From: Comamonadaceae bacterium | GTDB taxonomy: Bacteria > Pseudomonadota > Gammaproteobacteria > Burkholderiales > Burkholderiaceae_C | Assembly (NCBI GenBank): GCA_947450695.1 | Contig: CANFWV010000025.1 | Location: 1 to 42,330 of the forward strand | Length of the DNA stretch: 42,330 bases | Reading direction: 5' to 3' | Shown here: positions 26,413 to 34,300 of the stretch, piece by piece | Layout of the letters: each line of letters starts with the position of its first letter | How positions within the stretch are numbered: position 1 is the first letter of the stretch | Position numbers and translations under genes: made by a program | Notes under the pieces: generated by a model | Told to the model about the DNA's origin: nothing | Seen by the model: the letters and a program-made list of their open reading frames with translations, nothing else | Databases searched by the model: none

Positions 26413-26955
26413 GTGCATAAGTTAGACCTCAGCAAGGCCTTTACCTTGATGGAATCAGGTCCAGTCATCTTGCTGACCACACATGATGGGCAGAAGAACA
26501 ACATCATGACAATCTCTTGGACCATGGTGATGGATTTCACCCCCGTATTCGCCATCACCACAGGTGAATGGAATCACTCTTTTGATGCGTTACGAAAAAC
26601 CAAGGAATGCACCATCGCCATCCCCACGCTTGATATGCTGGACAAGGTGATTGGCGTCGGGACATGCTCTGGAAAAGATACAGACAAGTTCGCCAAGTTC
26701 AAACTCACGCCTGTGCCGGGCAAAGTCGTCAAGTCGCCTTTGATCAAGGAATGCCTCGCCAACATCGAGTGCAAGGTCATCGACATCATTAAAAAACACA
26801 ACATTGTCGTCTTGGAGGCGGTTGCCGCGTACATCGACACCACGCGAAAAGAAAAGCGCATGGTTCATGCCGTGGGTGACGGCACATTCATTGTTGACGG
26901 CCGCAAGATTGACAGGCGGAAGTTGATGGCCTCCAAGCTCCCTGACGGGGTGTAG
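26413..26955 (+). CDS. Flavin reductase family protein
   Basis: A 180-residue FMN-binding split-barrel protein. Recognisable elements are GPVILLTTHDGQKNNIMTISWTMVMDFTPVFAITTG near the N-terminus, the ECTIAIPT strand, VGTCSGKDTDKFAKFKLTPVPGK, and a C-terminal VHAVGDGTFIVDGRKID. Members reduce flavin or act as FMN-dependent oxidoreductases. The GTG at 26413 is chosen because AGGGG lies just upstream and the family N-terminus aligns there; the longer frame overlaps the transporter gene. Spacing from the transporter stop is 17 bases. Confidence 0.85.
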   Translation: MHKLDLSKAFTLMESGPVILLTTHDGQKNNIMTISWTMVMDFTPVFAITTGEWNHSFDALRKTKECTIAIPTLDMLDKVIGVGTCSGKDTDKFAKFKLTPVPGKVVKSPLIKECLANIECKVIDIIKKHNIVVLEAVAAYIDTTRKEKRMVHAVGDGTFIVDGRKIDRRKLMASKLPDGV

Positions 26956-26995
26956 CGCGCCACGGGGGTCTGTAAGCCCAGAGAGGTAGAGTGCG

Positions 26996-27808
26996 ATGTC
27001 CATGCTTGATTTCCAGCCACCGATTCGGAACCTGAAGATGCGCAAAATTATTGATATCTCGATCTTTCTGGAAAATGACGTTGTCTCCGATCCGCCGGCC
27101 TTCCGGCCGAAGATCACCTACTTCGATCACAAGGCAACCATGCCGCAGATGCTGCCGTTTTTCCCAGGGCTAAGCCCAGCAGATCTTCCTGACGGTGAGG
27201 CTTGGTCTATTGAGAAGATCGAGCTGGTCACCCACAACGGCACGCACCTGGATGCGCCCTACCACTTTGCATCGACGATGAACCACGGCGAACGCGCTAT
27301 CACGATCGACGAGGTGGATCTTGAGTGGTGCTTTCAGCCCGGCGTGAAGCTTGATTTCCGACATTTCTCCGACGGCTATGTTGTGACGGCAAAGGACGTC
27401 GAAGAAGAGCTTGCGCGGATCGGCCACACCTTGTCTCCATTGGAGATCGTGGTCGTCAACACCCGTGCGGGTTCACGCTACGGACACGATGACTATGTAG
27501 CGGCCGGCTGTGGCATGGGCTACGAGGCCACGATGTACCTGCTCGAACGCGGCGTTCGCCTCACAGGCATCGATTCGTGGAGTTGGGATGCACCGTTCGT
27601 TCACACCGCTGAGCGCTACAAAGCGACGAACGACGCCAGCCTGATTTGGGAAGGTCACAAGGCCGGGCGCGACATCGGTTATTGCCATTTGGAGAAGTTG
27701 CACAACCTCGAGGCACTGCCAGCGACCGGCTTTCATGTCTCATGTTTCCCGGTCAAGATACGTGGCGCATCAGCAGGCTGGACGCGAGCTGTCGCGATCC
27801 TCGACTGA
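26996..27808 (+). CDS. Cyclase/kynurenine formamidase-like metal hydrolase
   Basis: A 270-residue protein of the cyclase family (PF04199-type). The metal-binding signature HNGTHLDAPYHF is complete, with the preceding EKIELVTHNGTHLD strand, and a second conserved region GIDSWSWDAPF follows. The family hydrolyses amides, lactones or similar bonds, for example N-formylkynurenine. AGAGG lies ten bases before the ATG. It is third in the atoE-like/flavin reductase cluster, 40 bases after the reductase, and is probably co-transcribed. Confidence 0.86.
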   Translation: MSMLDFQPPIRNLKMRKIIDISIFLENDVVSDPPAFRPKITYFDHKATMPQMLPFFPGLSPADLPDGEAWSIEKIELVTHNGTHLDAPYHFASTMNHGERAITIDEVDLEWCFQPGVKLDFRHFSDGYVVTAKDVEEELARIGHTLSPLEIVVVNTRAGSRYGHDDYVAAGCGMGYEATMYLLERGVRLTGIDSWSWDAPFVHTAERYKATNDASLIWEGHKAGRDIGYCHLEKLHNLEALPATGFHVSCFPVKIRGASAGWTRAVAILD

Positions 27809-27916
27809 CCCCCTCAATGAACTTGGGCTACGTATGTCTTGACGCGACGATTGCGTTGACGGTGTTCCCGAACCCATTCGCAACAGGTTTTCGTTGATTC
27901 AAAAACTAGCAAAGCG

Positions 27917-27930
27917 TTGACCTACATCAA
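27917..27930 (+). promoter_or_regulatory. FNR/ANR-type box upstream of the hemerythrin gene
   Basis: TTGACCTACATCAA matches the FNR consensus TTGAT-N4-ATCAA with one difference. It is centred 60 bases before the start codon. A TAAAAAT near 27951-27957 would place the box close to -41.5 relative to transcription start, as in class II FNR-activated promoters. Confidence 0.65.
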
Positions 27931-27983
27931 CGACGCACATTCCAAAAATTTAAAAATGGTGTCTTTATGTCAAGGCTATAAAA

Positions 27984-28565
27984 ATGGAACACGCCAGTAT
28001 TCGAATCATCCATGAAGAACACGCTTCTTTGTCAGCCATTCTTCAGTCACTCAGAATGATGCTGAGAAAAGGGCCTGAAGATGAAGCTGAGAATTTTTTC
28101 AGTGTCATGCGCGCTATGCTTTTTTACATTGATGAGGTTCCTGAAAAGCAACATCACATCAAAGAAACTGAGCTGCTGTTTCCTCAGGTGGCTAAGCGCT
28201 CAGCGCACTGCGCAGAAATTATCAAGCAGCTAGAAAACGAACACACCAAGGGCGAGTCTGCAGTCCGTGAACTCCAACACCTTTTGGTGGCGTGGGAACT
28301 ACTCGGGGATTCACGGCGCCAAGTTTTTGAAACAGCAATGCTTAAGTATGTTGATTTTTACAGCCATCACATGCGCCTTGAAGAAACGATTGTTCTTCCT
28401 GAAGCGTTGAATGTTTTGACCGCAGAAGATTGGAAGGACATTGACGCTGGGTTCGCTGAAAACAAAGATCCACTGTCAAACGAAATTCCTCGGGATCCCA
28501 TTTATGACCGCTTGTTCACAAAGATCGTCATGCGAGCACCGGCCCCTATCGGCTTGGGTTCATAG
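27984..28565 (+). CDS. Hemerythrin-like domain protein
   Basis: A 193-residue soluble protein with the His/Glu pattern of a di-iron hemerythrin fold. IIHEEHASLSAIL gives the first ligands, KQHHIKETELLFP the second group, ENEHTKGESAVREL a third, and FYSHHMRLEETIVLPEAL the fourth. Such proteins bind oxygen or take part in nitrosative or iron-sulphur stress responses; the role here is not proven. The FNR-type box upstream suggests induction when oxygen is low. Codon use and base composition are slightly more AT-rich than in flanking genes. Confidence 0.88.
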   Translation: MEHASIRIIHEEHASLSAILQSLRMMLRKGPEDEAENFFSVMRAMLFYIDEVPEKQHHIKETELLFPQVAKRSAHCAEIIKQLENEHTKGESAVRELQHLLVAWELLGDSRRQVFETAMLKYVDFYSHHMRLEETIVLPEALNVLTAEDWKDIDAGFAENKDPLSNEIPRDPIYDRLFTKIVMRAPAPIGLGS

Positions 28566-28647
28566 TCATTCAATAAAGATGACCAAGCCCTGCGAGGCGA
28601 CTATTCGCTACACTGGTTTTCCCCATGAATAGAGGCAGGAAACCACT

Positions 28648-29526
28648 ATGAAATCGATTGTCAGCCGAGCCCATCGGAATGCACGTCTTTGCACAGCTTT
28701 GCTCATGTCGGTCACGCTCTCGCTCAGCGCTTGCACGAGCCTGAGCTCCGTACCGTCAGCGTCATCGATTGCGCCCGTACTGAGCAAAGAACGAATTGCT
28801 GAGATCGTCGCCAGCCCGGATCGCAGTGCGGCAGACCGCGGGAATGACACTAGGCGCCAGCCCGATCAATTTCTAGCGCTCATCGGCATACGGCCAGGCA
28901 TGGTCGCCTTGGATCTCAGCGCAGGTGGCGGCTACACCTCTGAGCTACTCGCCCGTGCAGTCGGCCCTACTGGGCGGGTCTATGGGCAAAGTGCACCGCG
29001 TGGCCCCGTCAACCCGCAACGGCAGCCGGTAGAACCAGAAGATGGCGCGGCGCCTATTGCGGCACAACCCACAGTGCGGCTTACCTCACCCCAAGCCTTG
29101 GCCGCACGAGCCATGAATCCGCAGGTCGCCAACATCAGTCCGGTTGTACTGACATTTGAAGACCCCGTTCCTCCGGAAGCGGCCTCAGGTGGGCTCGACC
29201 TTGTGACGCTGATCTTCAACTACCACGATCTCGGCCACATGGGCGTGGATCGCGCGCGCATGAACAAGGCATTGTTTGTGGCGCTCAGGCCAGGCGGAAT
29301 TTATGTGATTGCCGACCACGCTGGCCGCGCGGGAACGGGCATCTCGGAATCGGGAACGCTGCATCGTATTGAAGAAGCGTTCCTACGCCAAGAGGTCGAA
29401 TTCGCAGGCTTCAAACTGGCAGACGCAGGGGCATTTGCACGCAACCCGTCAGACCCCCGCGACAAGAACACACCGGTACCGGCACAACCCAAAGATGGGT
29501 TTGTCCTGAAGTTTGTCAAACCGTGA
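28648..29526 (+). CDS. Methyltransferase-like protein with lipoprotein signal
   Basis: A 292-residue protein. Residues 1-29 form a lipoprotein signal: a basic start, a hydrophobic stretch, then the lipobox LSAC with Cys29. The remainder resembles class I SAM-dependent methyltransferases: MVALDLSAGGGYTSELLARAVGPTGRVYGQ is motif I, LDLVTLIFNYHDLGH lies at motif IV, and LRPGGIYVIADHAGRAG at motif V. An exported protein would not meet SAM in the periplasm, so it may bind another ligand or act before export. It lies 82 bases after the hemerythrin-like gene on the same strand. Confidence 0.8.
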   Translation: MKSIVSRAHRNARLCTALLMSVTLSLSACTSLSSVPSASSIAPVLSKERIAEIVASPDRSAADRGNDTRRQPDQFLALIGIRPGMVALDLSAGGGYTSELLARAVGPTGRVYGQSAPRGPVNPQRQPVEPEDGAAPIAAQPTVRLTSPQALAARAMNPQVANISPVVLTFEDPVPPEAASGGLDLVTLIFNYHDLGHMGVDRARMNKALFVALRPGGIYVIADHAGRAGTGISESGTLHRIEEAFLRQEVEFAGFKLADAGAFARNPSDPRDKNTPVPAQPKDGFVLKFVKP

Positions 29527-29544
29527 ATTGACTGTTGAACGGGC

Positions 29545-30987
29545 TCAGCAGTTCATTGTCAGACGGCGTCTGGATTTGACATCCAGATAGCCGATCGTCG
29601 ACTTTTTAAATTTCAGGTCGACAAACAAATCGCAATAAAACTCGCCATGACGCCAGCACATTGAGACGCTGGTTTCGTTGGAGTACTTCAGGTGGAAAAC
29701 ACCATCAAAGGCCGGGTAAGTACAGCGAAACTCCATCAGCTTGAGCAAGCGCCGAACCACCGGCATCTTGACGGCCTCGTCGACCTCGTCAAGGGTGTAA
29801 TGGTGCCGGTTGATGTCGCGCATTTCGCCGGTGGATTCCATCAATTCGAGATCGTTACTGCCAGCCAGCAGGCCAACGTAGTAGACCTGCGGAATGCCGG
29901 GCGCAAAGAACTGGACGGCACGCGCAGCAATGTAGGCGTCGTCGTTTCTCTTCAGCGCGTCATAGTAGGTGCAGGTCAGCTGATAGATGGCGCCCACGCT
30001 GTGCACATTGGCCGCTGAGCGGCGCAAGATCGGGTCGACGCTGCGCTGGCTGACGTTGTCGATGACCGCCTGAATTTCGGCTTTCGGCAAAACACCTTCG
30101 ACATCCGGGATGCAAATGCCGTCGTGTGTGTCGAGCACGGTGAGCTGGTTGCGCGGGCACATGCGCAGCCATTGCTTAAGGTAGACGCTGTTGCATTCAA
30201 GCAGCGAATAAAGCAGCAGCGGCGACAGCGCGAACCCATACGGATGCATGCCATGCAACGCAATGGCGTACTGAAAACTGGCGTGATCGTGCACCTCGGG
30301 CACGGTTTCGGCACCGTGCTCACGCGCCACACTGTCAACCCACTTGAGAATGTCGTAGACGTCCGGCTCGACCAAAAAACAACTGGTGCCAATTTCTTTG
30401 GTGGTGTAGCCAAACGCATCCAGCCGAAACAGCTTGACGCCACGCGCGGCCAGAAAGGACATGTAGTCCTCCATCAGCGCATAGGTCTTTGGTGACCGGT
30501 AATTCAGATCAATCTGCTTTTCGGTGAAAGTGCACCAGACTCGGCCTGTGCTGCCGTCGGCAAAGGTGATCTCGCGAAACGGTTCTTTTTCTTTGCGAAT
30601 ATGAATCCGGGCTAAGTCATCAGCCGACAGCGGACCGAGCCTGTCGACGTGCACAAACAGGTCAGCGTGCTCTGAGGCGTAGCCCTTGGCCAGAAAGTCT
30701 TTGAACTCCTCGGACTCATCCGAAATATGGTTCAAAGTCAGATCCAGACACAGGTCGAAGCGACTGGAAATTTTCTCGATGTCTTCCCACGTGCCGTACT
30801 TCGGGTCAATCTCTTTGTGCGTCAGTGGCGAGAACCCGCCATCAGCATTTGAGGGGTAAGGTGGCAAGATATGCACCCCACCGATCACGCGTGAAAAATG
30901 CTTGTCAATGGTGTTGTACAAGTCGGTGAGGTTGTTCCCCATGCGGTCGGGGTAGGCGATCAGCTGGATCTTGTTACGTAATGTCAT
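29545..30987 (-). CDS. Sucrose phosphorylase-like glycoside phosphorylase (GH13_18)
   Basis: A 480-residue enzyme that aligns with sucrose phosphorylase throughout. The nucleophile Asp190 is in RLDAFGY, the acid/base Glu231 in EVHD, and the transition-state Asp289 in LDTHDG, matching Asp192, Glu232 and Asp290 of the Bifidobacterium enzyme. ARAVQFFAPGIPQVYYVGLLAGSND is also typical. Relatives act on glucosylglycerate, glucosylglycerol or sucrose 6-phosphate, so the substrate is not settled. No sugar transporter or kinase lies nearby. ATG 30987 is used; AGGAG lies about 12 bases upstream, a long spacing. Confidence 0.86.
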   Translation of the reverse strand: MTLRNKIQLIAYPDRMGNNLTDLYNTIDKHFSRVIGGVHILPPYPSNADGGFSPLTHKEIDPKYGTWEDIEKISSRFDLCLDLTLNHISDESEEFKDFLAKGYASEHADLFVHVDRLGPLSADDLARIHIRKEKEPFREITFADGSTGRVWCTFTEKQIDLNYRSPKTYALMEDYMSFLAARGVKLFRLDAFGYTTKEIGTSCFLVEPDVYDILKWVDSVAREHGAETVPEVHDHASFQYAIALHGMHPYGFALSPLLLYSLLECNSVYLKQWLRMCPRNQLTVLDTHDGICIPDVEGVLPKAEIQAVIDNVSQRSVDPILRRSAANVHSVGAIYQLTCTYYDALKRNDDAYIAARAVQFFAPGIPQVYYVGLLAGSNDLELMESTGEMRDINRHHYTLDEVDEAVKMPVVRRLLKLMEFRCTYPAFDGVFHLKYSNETSVSMCWRHGEFYCDLFVDLKFKKSTIGYLDVKSRRRLTMNC

Positions 30988-31119
30988 TGTCGGGCGATGC
31001 TCCTGCAAGTTGCAGACCATCATGGCCCATTGCTATAACCTTTGCCCGTCATAGTCTCTTTTCGCAGGCAAAAAAGACACATTAAACACACACGAAAAAG
31101 TATTTATTAACTCAGCCAC

Positions 31120-31902
31120 CTACTGGTGCAGCAGGCGAGTGACTTCCCTCACCGCCGCTTTTAACATCGGCAAGATCGTTGCAATCCGGCGCTCAGTCAT
31201 GCGGGACTGGGTGGCCGCCACCGTAATGGCGGCAATGGGGCTTTTCGCCAGATTAAAAATCGGCAATCCAATCGCTCTGACGCCTGGCACCGCGTGATTC
31301 CCTGTGGACGCATAGCCAAAGACTTTCGTCATGGCACACAGTTCCAACAACTTGTCGACCTCCAGATCGCCATAAGCCCCCAACCGCGGAGCAACCGCCT
31401 TGATCACGACATCGATTTCAGAGTCCGACAAAGCGCTCAACAAGGCCAGCCCGCCCGCACTGACACCCAATGGTTGTCGACTCCCCACCGGCACTGACGG
31501 CGTCTGTATCGGGTAAGTGCCCTGTGTCCGTGAAATACACACGGCGTCGTAGCCGCTGCGCAAAAACAAGAAGGAGGTGTCACCCGTTTGCTCTGAGAGC
31601 GCACTACAAGCCGGCTGGCAAATGTCTTTCAAATTGAACTGATGGGTGGCCGTGATCCCGAGTTCAAACAACAACGGGCCCAAACTGTATCTGCGGGTTT
31701 TCACGTCTTGGACCAGCATGCCCTCCGCTGTCAACGCTTTGAGTAGTCGATGAGCGGTAGGTCGCGGCAAGTCCATTTGTGCCGACAAATCAACCAGCCT
31801 CATGCCCTCTGGCGCTTGGGTGGCGACCAGCCGCAGGGCACGTATCGCCCTGCCGATGCTCTGCGTTCCTGCGATGTCTTTTGATGGCGATGAAATAAAC
31901 AA
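31120..31902 (-). CDS. IclR-family transcriptional regulator
   Basis: A 260-residue regulator. The N-terminal winged helix is TQSIGRAIRALRLV, then LVDLSAQMDLPRPTAHRLLKALTAEGMLVQD, then RRYSLGPLLFELG. The C-terminal ligand domain has DTSFLFLRSGYDAVCISRTQGTYPI and the GVRAIGLPIFNLAKSPIAAITVA core. No ATG or GTG is near the N-terminus. The frame opens with TTG at 31902 directly after GGGAG, and an ATT two codons later has better spacing, so the exact start is uncertain. It lies 24 bases after the Bug receptor gene. Confidence 0.9.
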   Translation of the reverse strand: MFISSPSKDIAGTQSIGRAIRALRLVATQAPEGMRLVDLSAQMDLPRPTAHRLLKALTAEGMLVQDVKTRRYSLGPLLFELGITATHQFNLKDICQPACSALSEQTGDTSFLFLRSGYDAVCISRTQGTYPIQTPSVPVGSRQPLGVSAGGLALLSALSDSEIDVVIKAVAPRLGAYGDLEVDKLLELCAMTKVFGYASTGNHAVPGVRAIGLPIFNLAKSPIAAITVAATQSRMTERRIATILPMLKAAVREVTRLLHQ

Positions 31903-31926
31903 ACTCCCAAAAAGGCGACTGACTTG

Positions 31927-32904
31927 TCAATCGAGGACGACGCCAGCGAGTTCCACGGCCTTGGCAATCTTTGCCGCTTCAGTTTTCATCAACGCCGCGA
32001 ACTCGGCCGGTGTGCTGGTCAGTTCTTCGGCACCCGCATTGAGCAGGGTGAGTTTCATCTCAGGACTGGCCAGCGCTTTCTTAATTTCAATGCCTAGCCG
32101 CTCCACGATGGCAGGCGGCAAACCTTTGGGGCCAAGGATACCGCTGTACAAGACGATGTCCATGGGCACGCCAGCTTCCTTCATGGTGGGAACATCTGGC
32201 GCCGCGCTGACCCGCTTGGATGAGGTGACAGCCAGACCGTAGACCTTTCCGGCTTTCATCTGGTTGATGGCGGGCGGCATCGTCGAGAAGGTGTACGCGA
32301 CCTCGCCCCCGATCACCGCGGTGGTGGCGGGCGAGCTGCCTTTGTACGGTGCATGCAGTGTCTTGGTGCCGGCCAGGTGGTTGTAGGACTCGCCAGCCAG
32401 ATGCGTGATGGTGCCGTTGCCTGAAGAGGCATAGGCGATCTCTTGGGGCTTGGCTTTGGCCAGCGCCGTCAGCCCCTTCACATCTTTGGCGCCTGAGGCG
32501 AGGCTGGAAACCAGCATCAGTGGCGTCGAGGCCACGAGGCTGACCATGGAAAAATCATTCCAAGAATCGTACTTGAGGTTTTTGTAAGCCGCCGCATTGA
32601 TGGCGTGGCTCGTCATGTCTTGAAAGAACAAGGTGTAGCCATCGGGTGCCGCATTCGCCACATAACCCGACGCGATCACGGTTGCCGCGCCGGCCTTGTT
32701 TTCCACAATGACGTTTTGCCCCATCTGCGCCGTCAACCGTGCGGCAAGGGCACGGGACAGCACATCCGAAATCCCCCCGGGGGTGAATCCCACCACCAAA
32801 GTGATGGGTTTTGTGGGATAGGCCTTGGTCTGAGCTGCGACGGGCGCCGCCATGAAAATCGCGCACAGAACAGCAATTGGAAATTGACGATAGTGAGTCT
32901 TCAT
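31927..32904 (-). CDS. Bug-type periplasmic solute receptor (TTT family)
   Basis: A 325-residue solute-binding protein of the Bug/TctC family, abundant in Comamonadaceae and Bordetella. The signal peptide ends near VAAQ (residue 24). YPTKPITLVVGFTPGGISDVLSR opens the mature domain, and NKAGAATVIASGYVANAAPDGYTL and VPTMKEAGVPMDIVLYSGILGPKGLP are typical. These receptors bind carboxylates or amides; some work without membrane partners nearby, as here (no TctAB genes in view). AGGA lies eight bases before ATG 32904. Confidence 0.92.
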   Translation of the reverse strand: MKTHYRQFPIAVLCAIFMAAPVAAQTKAYPTKPITLVVGFTPGGISDVLSRALAARLTAQMGQNVIVENKAGAATVIASGYVANAAPDGYTLFFQDMTSHAINAAAYKNLKYDSWNDFSMVSLVASTPLMLVSSLASGAKDVKGLTALAKAKPQEIAYASSGNGTITHLAGESYNHLAGTKTLHAPYKGSSPATTAVIGGEVAYTFSTMPPAINQMKAGKVYGLAVTSSKRVSAAPDVPTMKEAGVPMDIVLYSGILGPKGLPPAIVERLGIEIKKALASPEMKLTLLNAGAEELTSTPAEFAALMKTEAAKIAKAVELAGVVLD

Positions 32905-33042
32905 GTGAGTGTCCTGCAGTAGGTTGATCGACGGTAAACGCACCAGGCGGTGGGTTCAAAAATTTCACATTTGCAACCCGCTGAAAACGCCTAAATTCAT
33001 ATTAAGACGCGCTCAGTTTCACTGTCAAGACAACTCTTTCCT

Positions 33043-33059
33043 ATTCCATCAAATGGACT
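33043..33059. promoter_or_regulatory. Dyad 1, candidate IclR operator (Bug side)
   Basis: ATTCCATCAAATGGACT contains TCCA and TGGA arms five bases apart. The same design recurs at 33217-33233. It lies about 140 bases upstream of the Bug receptor start. Confidence 0.55.
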
Positions 33060-33216
33060 TTCTATTTCAAGCAAGACCCTGAAAATGCACCAGTAGCGTG
33101 TGCAAAAGATCTTATTGGGGCGCATTGGCCGACATTGACACAGAGCGCTACAAAATGGGGCGTCGAATTTAGCCGCTTGTTGATCTTCCCAGAGTACCCC
33201 CGTAATCTCAAAATTA

Positions 33217-33233
33217 ATTCCAATATATGGACT
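33217..33233. promoter_or_regulatory. Dyad 2, candidate IclR operator (deacetylase side)
   Basis: ATTCCAATATATGGACT shares both six-base ends with dyad 1 and differs only within the five-base centre. It lies about 108 bases before the first deacetylase gene. The centre-to-centre distance between dyads is 174 bases. Confidence 0.55.
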
Positions 33234-33340
33234 AATTTAAGTCTGCATTGACAACGGTTTTCGCAGCAGAGTACGATGATTTTTAAATCTTGCTGCTGCC
33301 TCATTTCGACAACGCAGCTCAGTTCAACCAAGGATTGCCG

Positions 33341-34252
33341 GTGACCCGACCCCTCTTGCCACGACACAGTCGTTACGACTACGTTCCGCTGAACGAACGC
33401 AAAGATTACGACTGGCCAGGCGGCGCTCGACTGGCGTTTGTCTTCACCACCAACATCGAGTGCTTTGCTTTTGGCGCCGGCTTGGGCCATGACCCCGCCA
33501 AGGTCGGTGAGCCACAGACCCATCGCAATTACTCGTGGCGCGACTACGGAAACCGCATCGGCATTTGGCGATTTTTTGAAATGCTCGACGCGCTAAAAAT
33601 GCCGGCAGCACACAACGTCAATAGCCTTTTGTATGAGTACGCGCCTCAAATCATGGACGAGATCAGACGGCGCGGCGACGAGATCGTGGGTCACGGTCGG
33701 AGCAATGCCGAGAACCACCGCGGCATGTGGGAAGCTGACGAAGAACGCATCATCAAAGAAGTGGTGGACACCTTCGTCGCACACGAAGGCAAGGCCCCGA
33801 CCGGCTGGATGGGCTCTGGCGCTTACGAAACACCAAACACACCCGACCTGCTCAAAGAAGCCGGCTTCAAGTACCTGATGGACTGGCCGATGGACGACCA
33901 ACCCATCTGGATGCGCACGCGAAGCGGCCCCATCTTGTCGGTTCCCTACCCCGTGGAGCTCAACGATGCGCAAATCATCACCCACCGCAAACAAGATGCG
34001 AGTGAGTTTTGCGACATGATCGTTCAACAATTTGACGAGATGATCGAGCAATCCGAACGCCATCCCCTGGTCATGAACATCTCGGTTCACCCGCATGTTT
34101 TTGGCCAGCCGTTTCGTCTTCGCATGCTGCGCGCGGCCATTAAGCACTGCCTAGAAGGTCCGCATCGTTCAAAACTGTGGTTGGCCCGACCCGGAGAGAT
34201 TGCAGACTATTGCTATAGCTTGCCAGCAGGCACGATTCCAGGAAGTGCCTGA
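33341..34252 (+). CDS. PuuE-like polysaccharide-deacetylase-fold enzyme 1
   Basis: A 303-residue NodB-fold enzyme. The usual TFDDG metal motif is replaced by LAFVFTTNIECFAFG, and GHGRSNAENH takes the place of the His-containing motif 2. YSWRDYGNRIGIWRFFEMLD, DWPMDDQPIWM, SVPYPVELND and ISVHPHVFGQPFRLR complete the pattern of the PuuE-like branch, which includes a metal-independent allantoinase. GTG 33341 is chosen because AAGGA lies six bases before it; an upstream TTG at 33290 in frame is less likely. The substrate is unknown; the neighbours suggest catabolism of an imported compound. Confidence 0.82.
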   Translation: MTRPLLPRHSRYDYVPLNERKDYDWPGGARLAFVFTTNIECFAFGAGLGHDPAKVGEPQTHRNYSWRDYGNRIGIWRFFEMLDALKMPAAHNVNSLLYEYAPQIMDEIRRRGDEIVGHGRSNAENHRGMWEADEERIIKEVVDTFVAHEGKAPTGWMGSGAYETPNTPDLLKEAGFKYLMDWPMDDQPIWMRTRSGPILSVPYPVELNDAQIITHRKQDASEFCDMIVQQFDEMIEQSERHPLVMNISVHPHVFGQPFRLRMLRAAIKHCLEGPHRSKLWLARPGEIADYCYSLPAGTIPGSA

Positions 34253-34300
34253 GTCCTTTCACAGCGCTGCCCAGCACCGCAACGACTCTCTCCATCCAAC

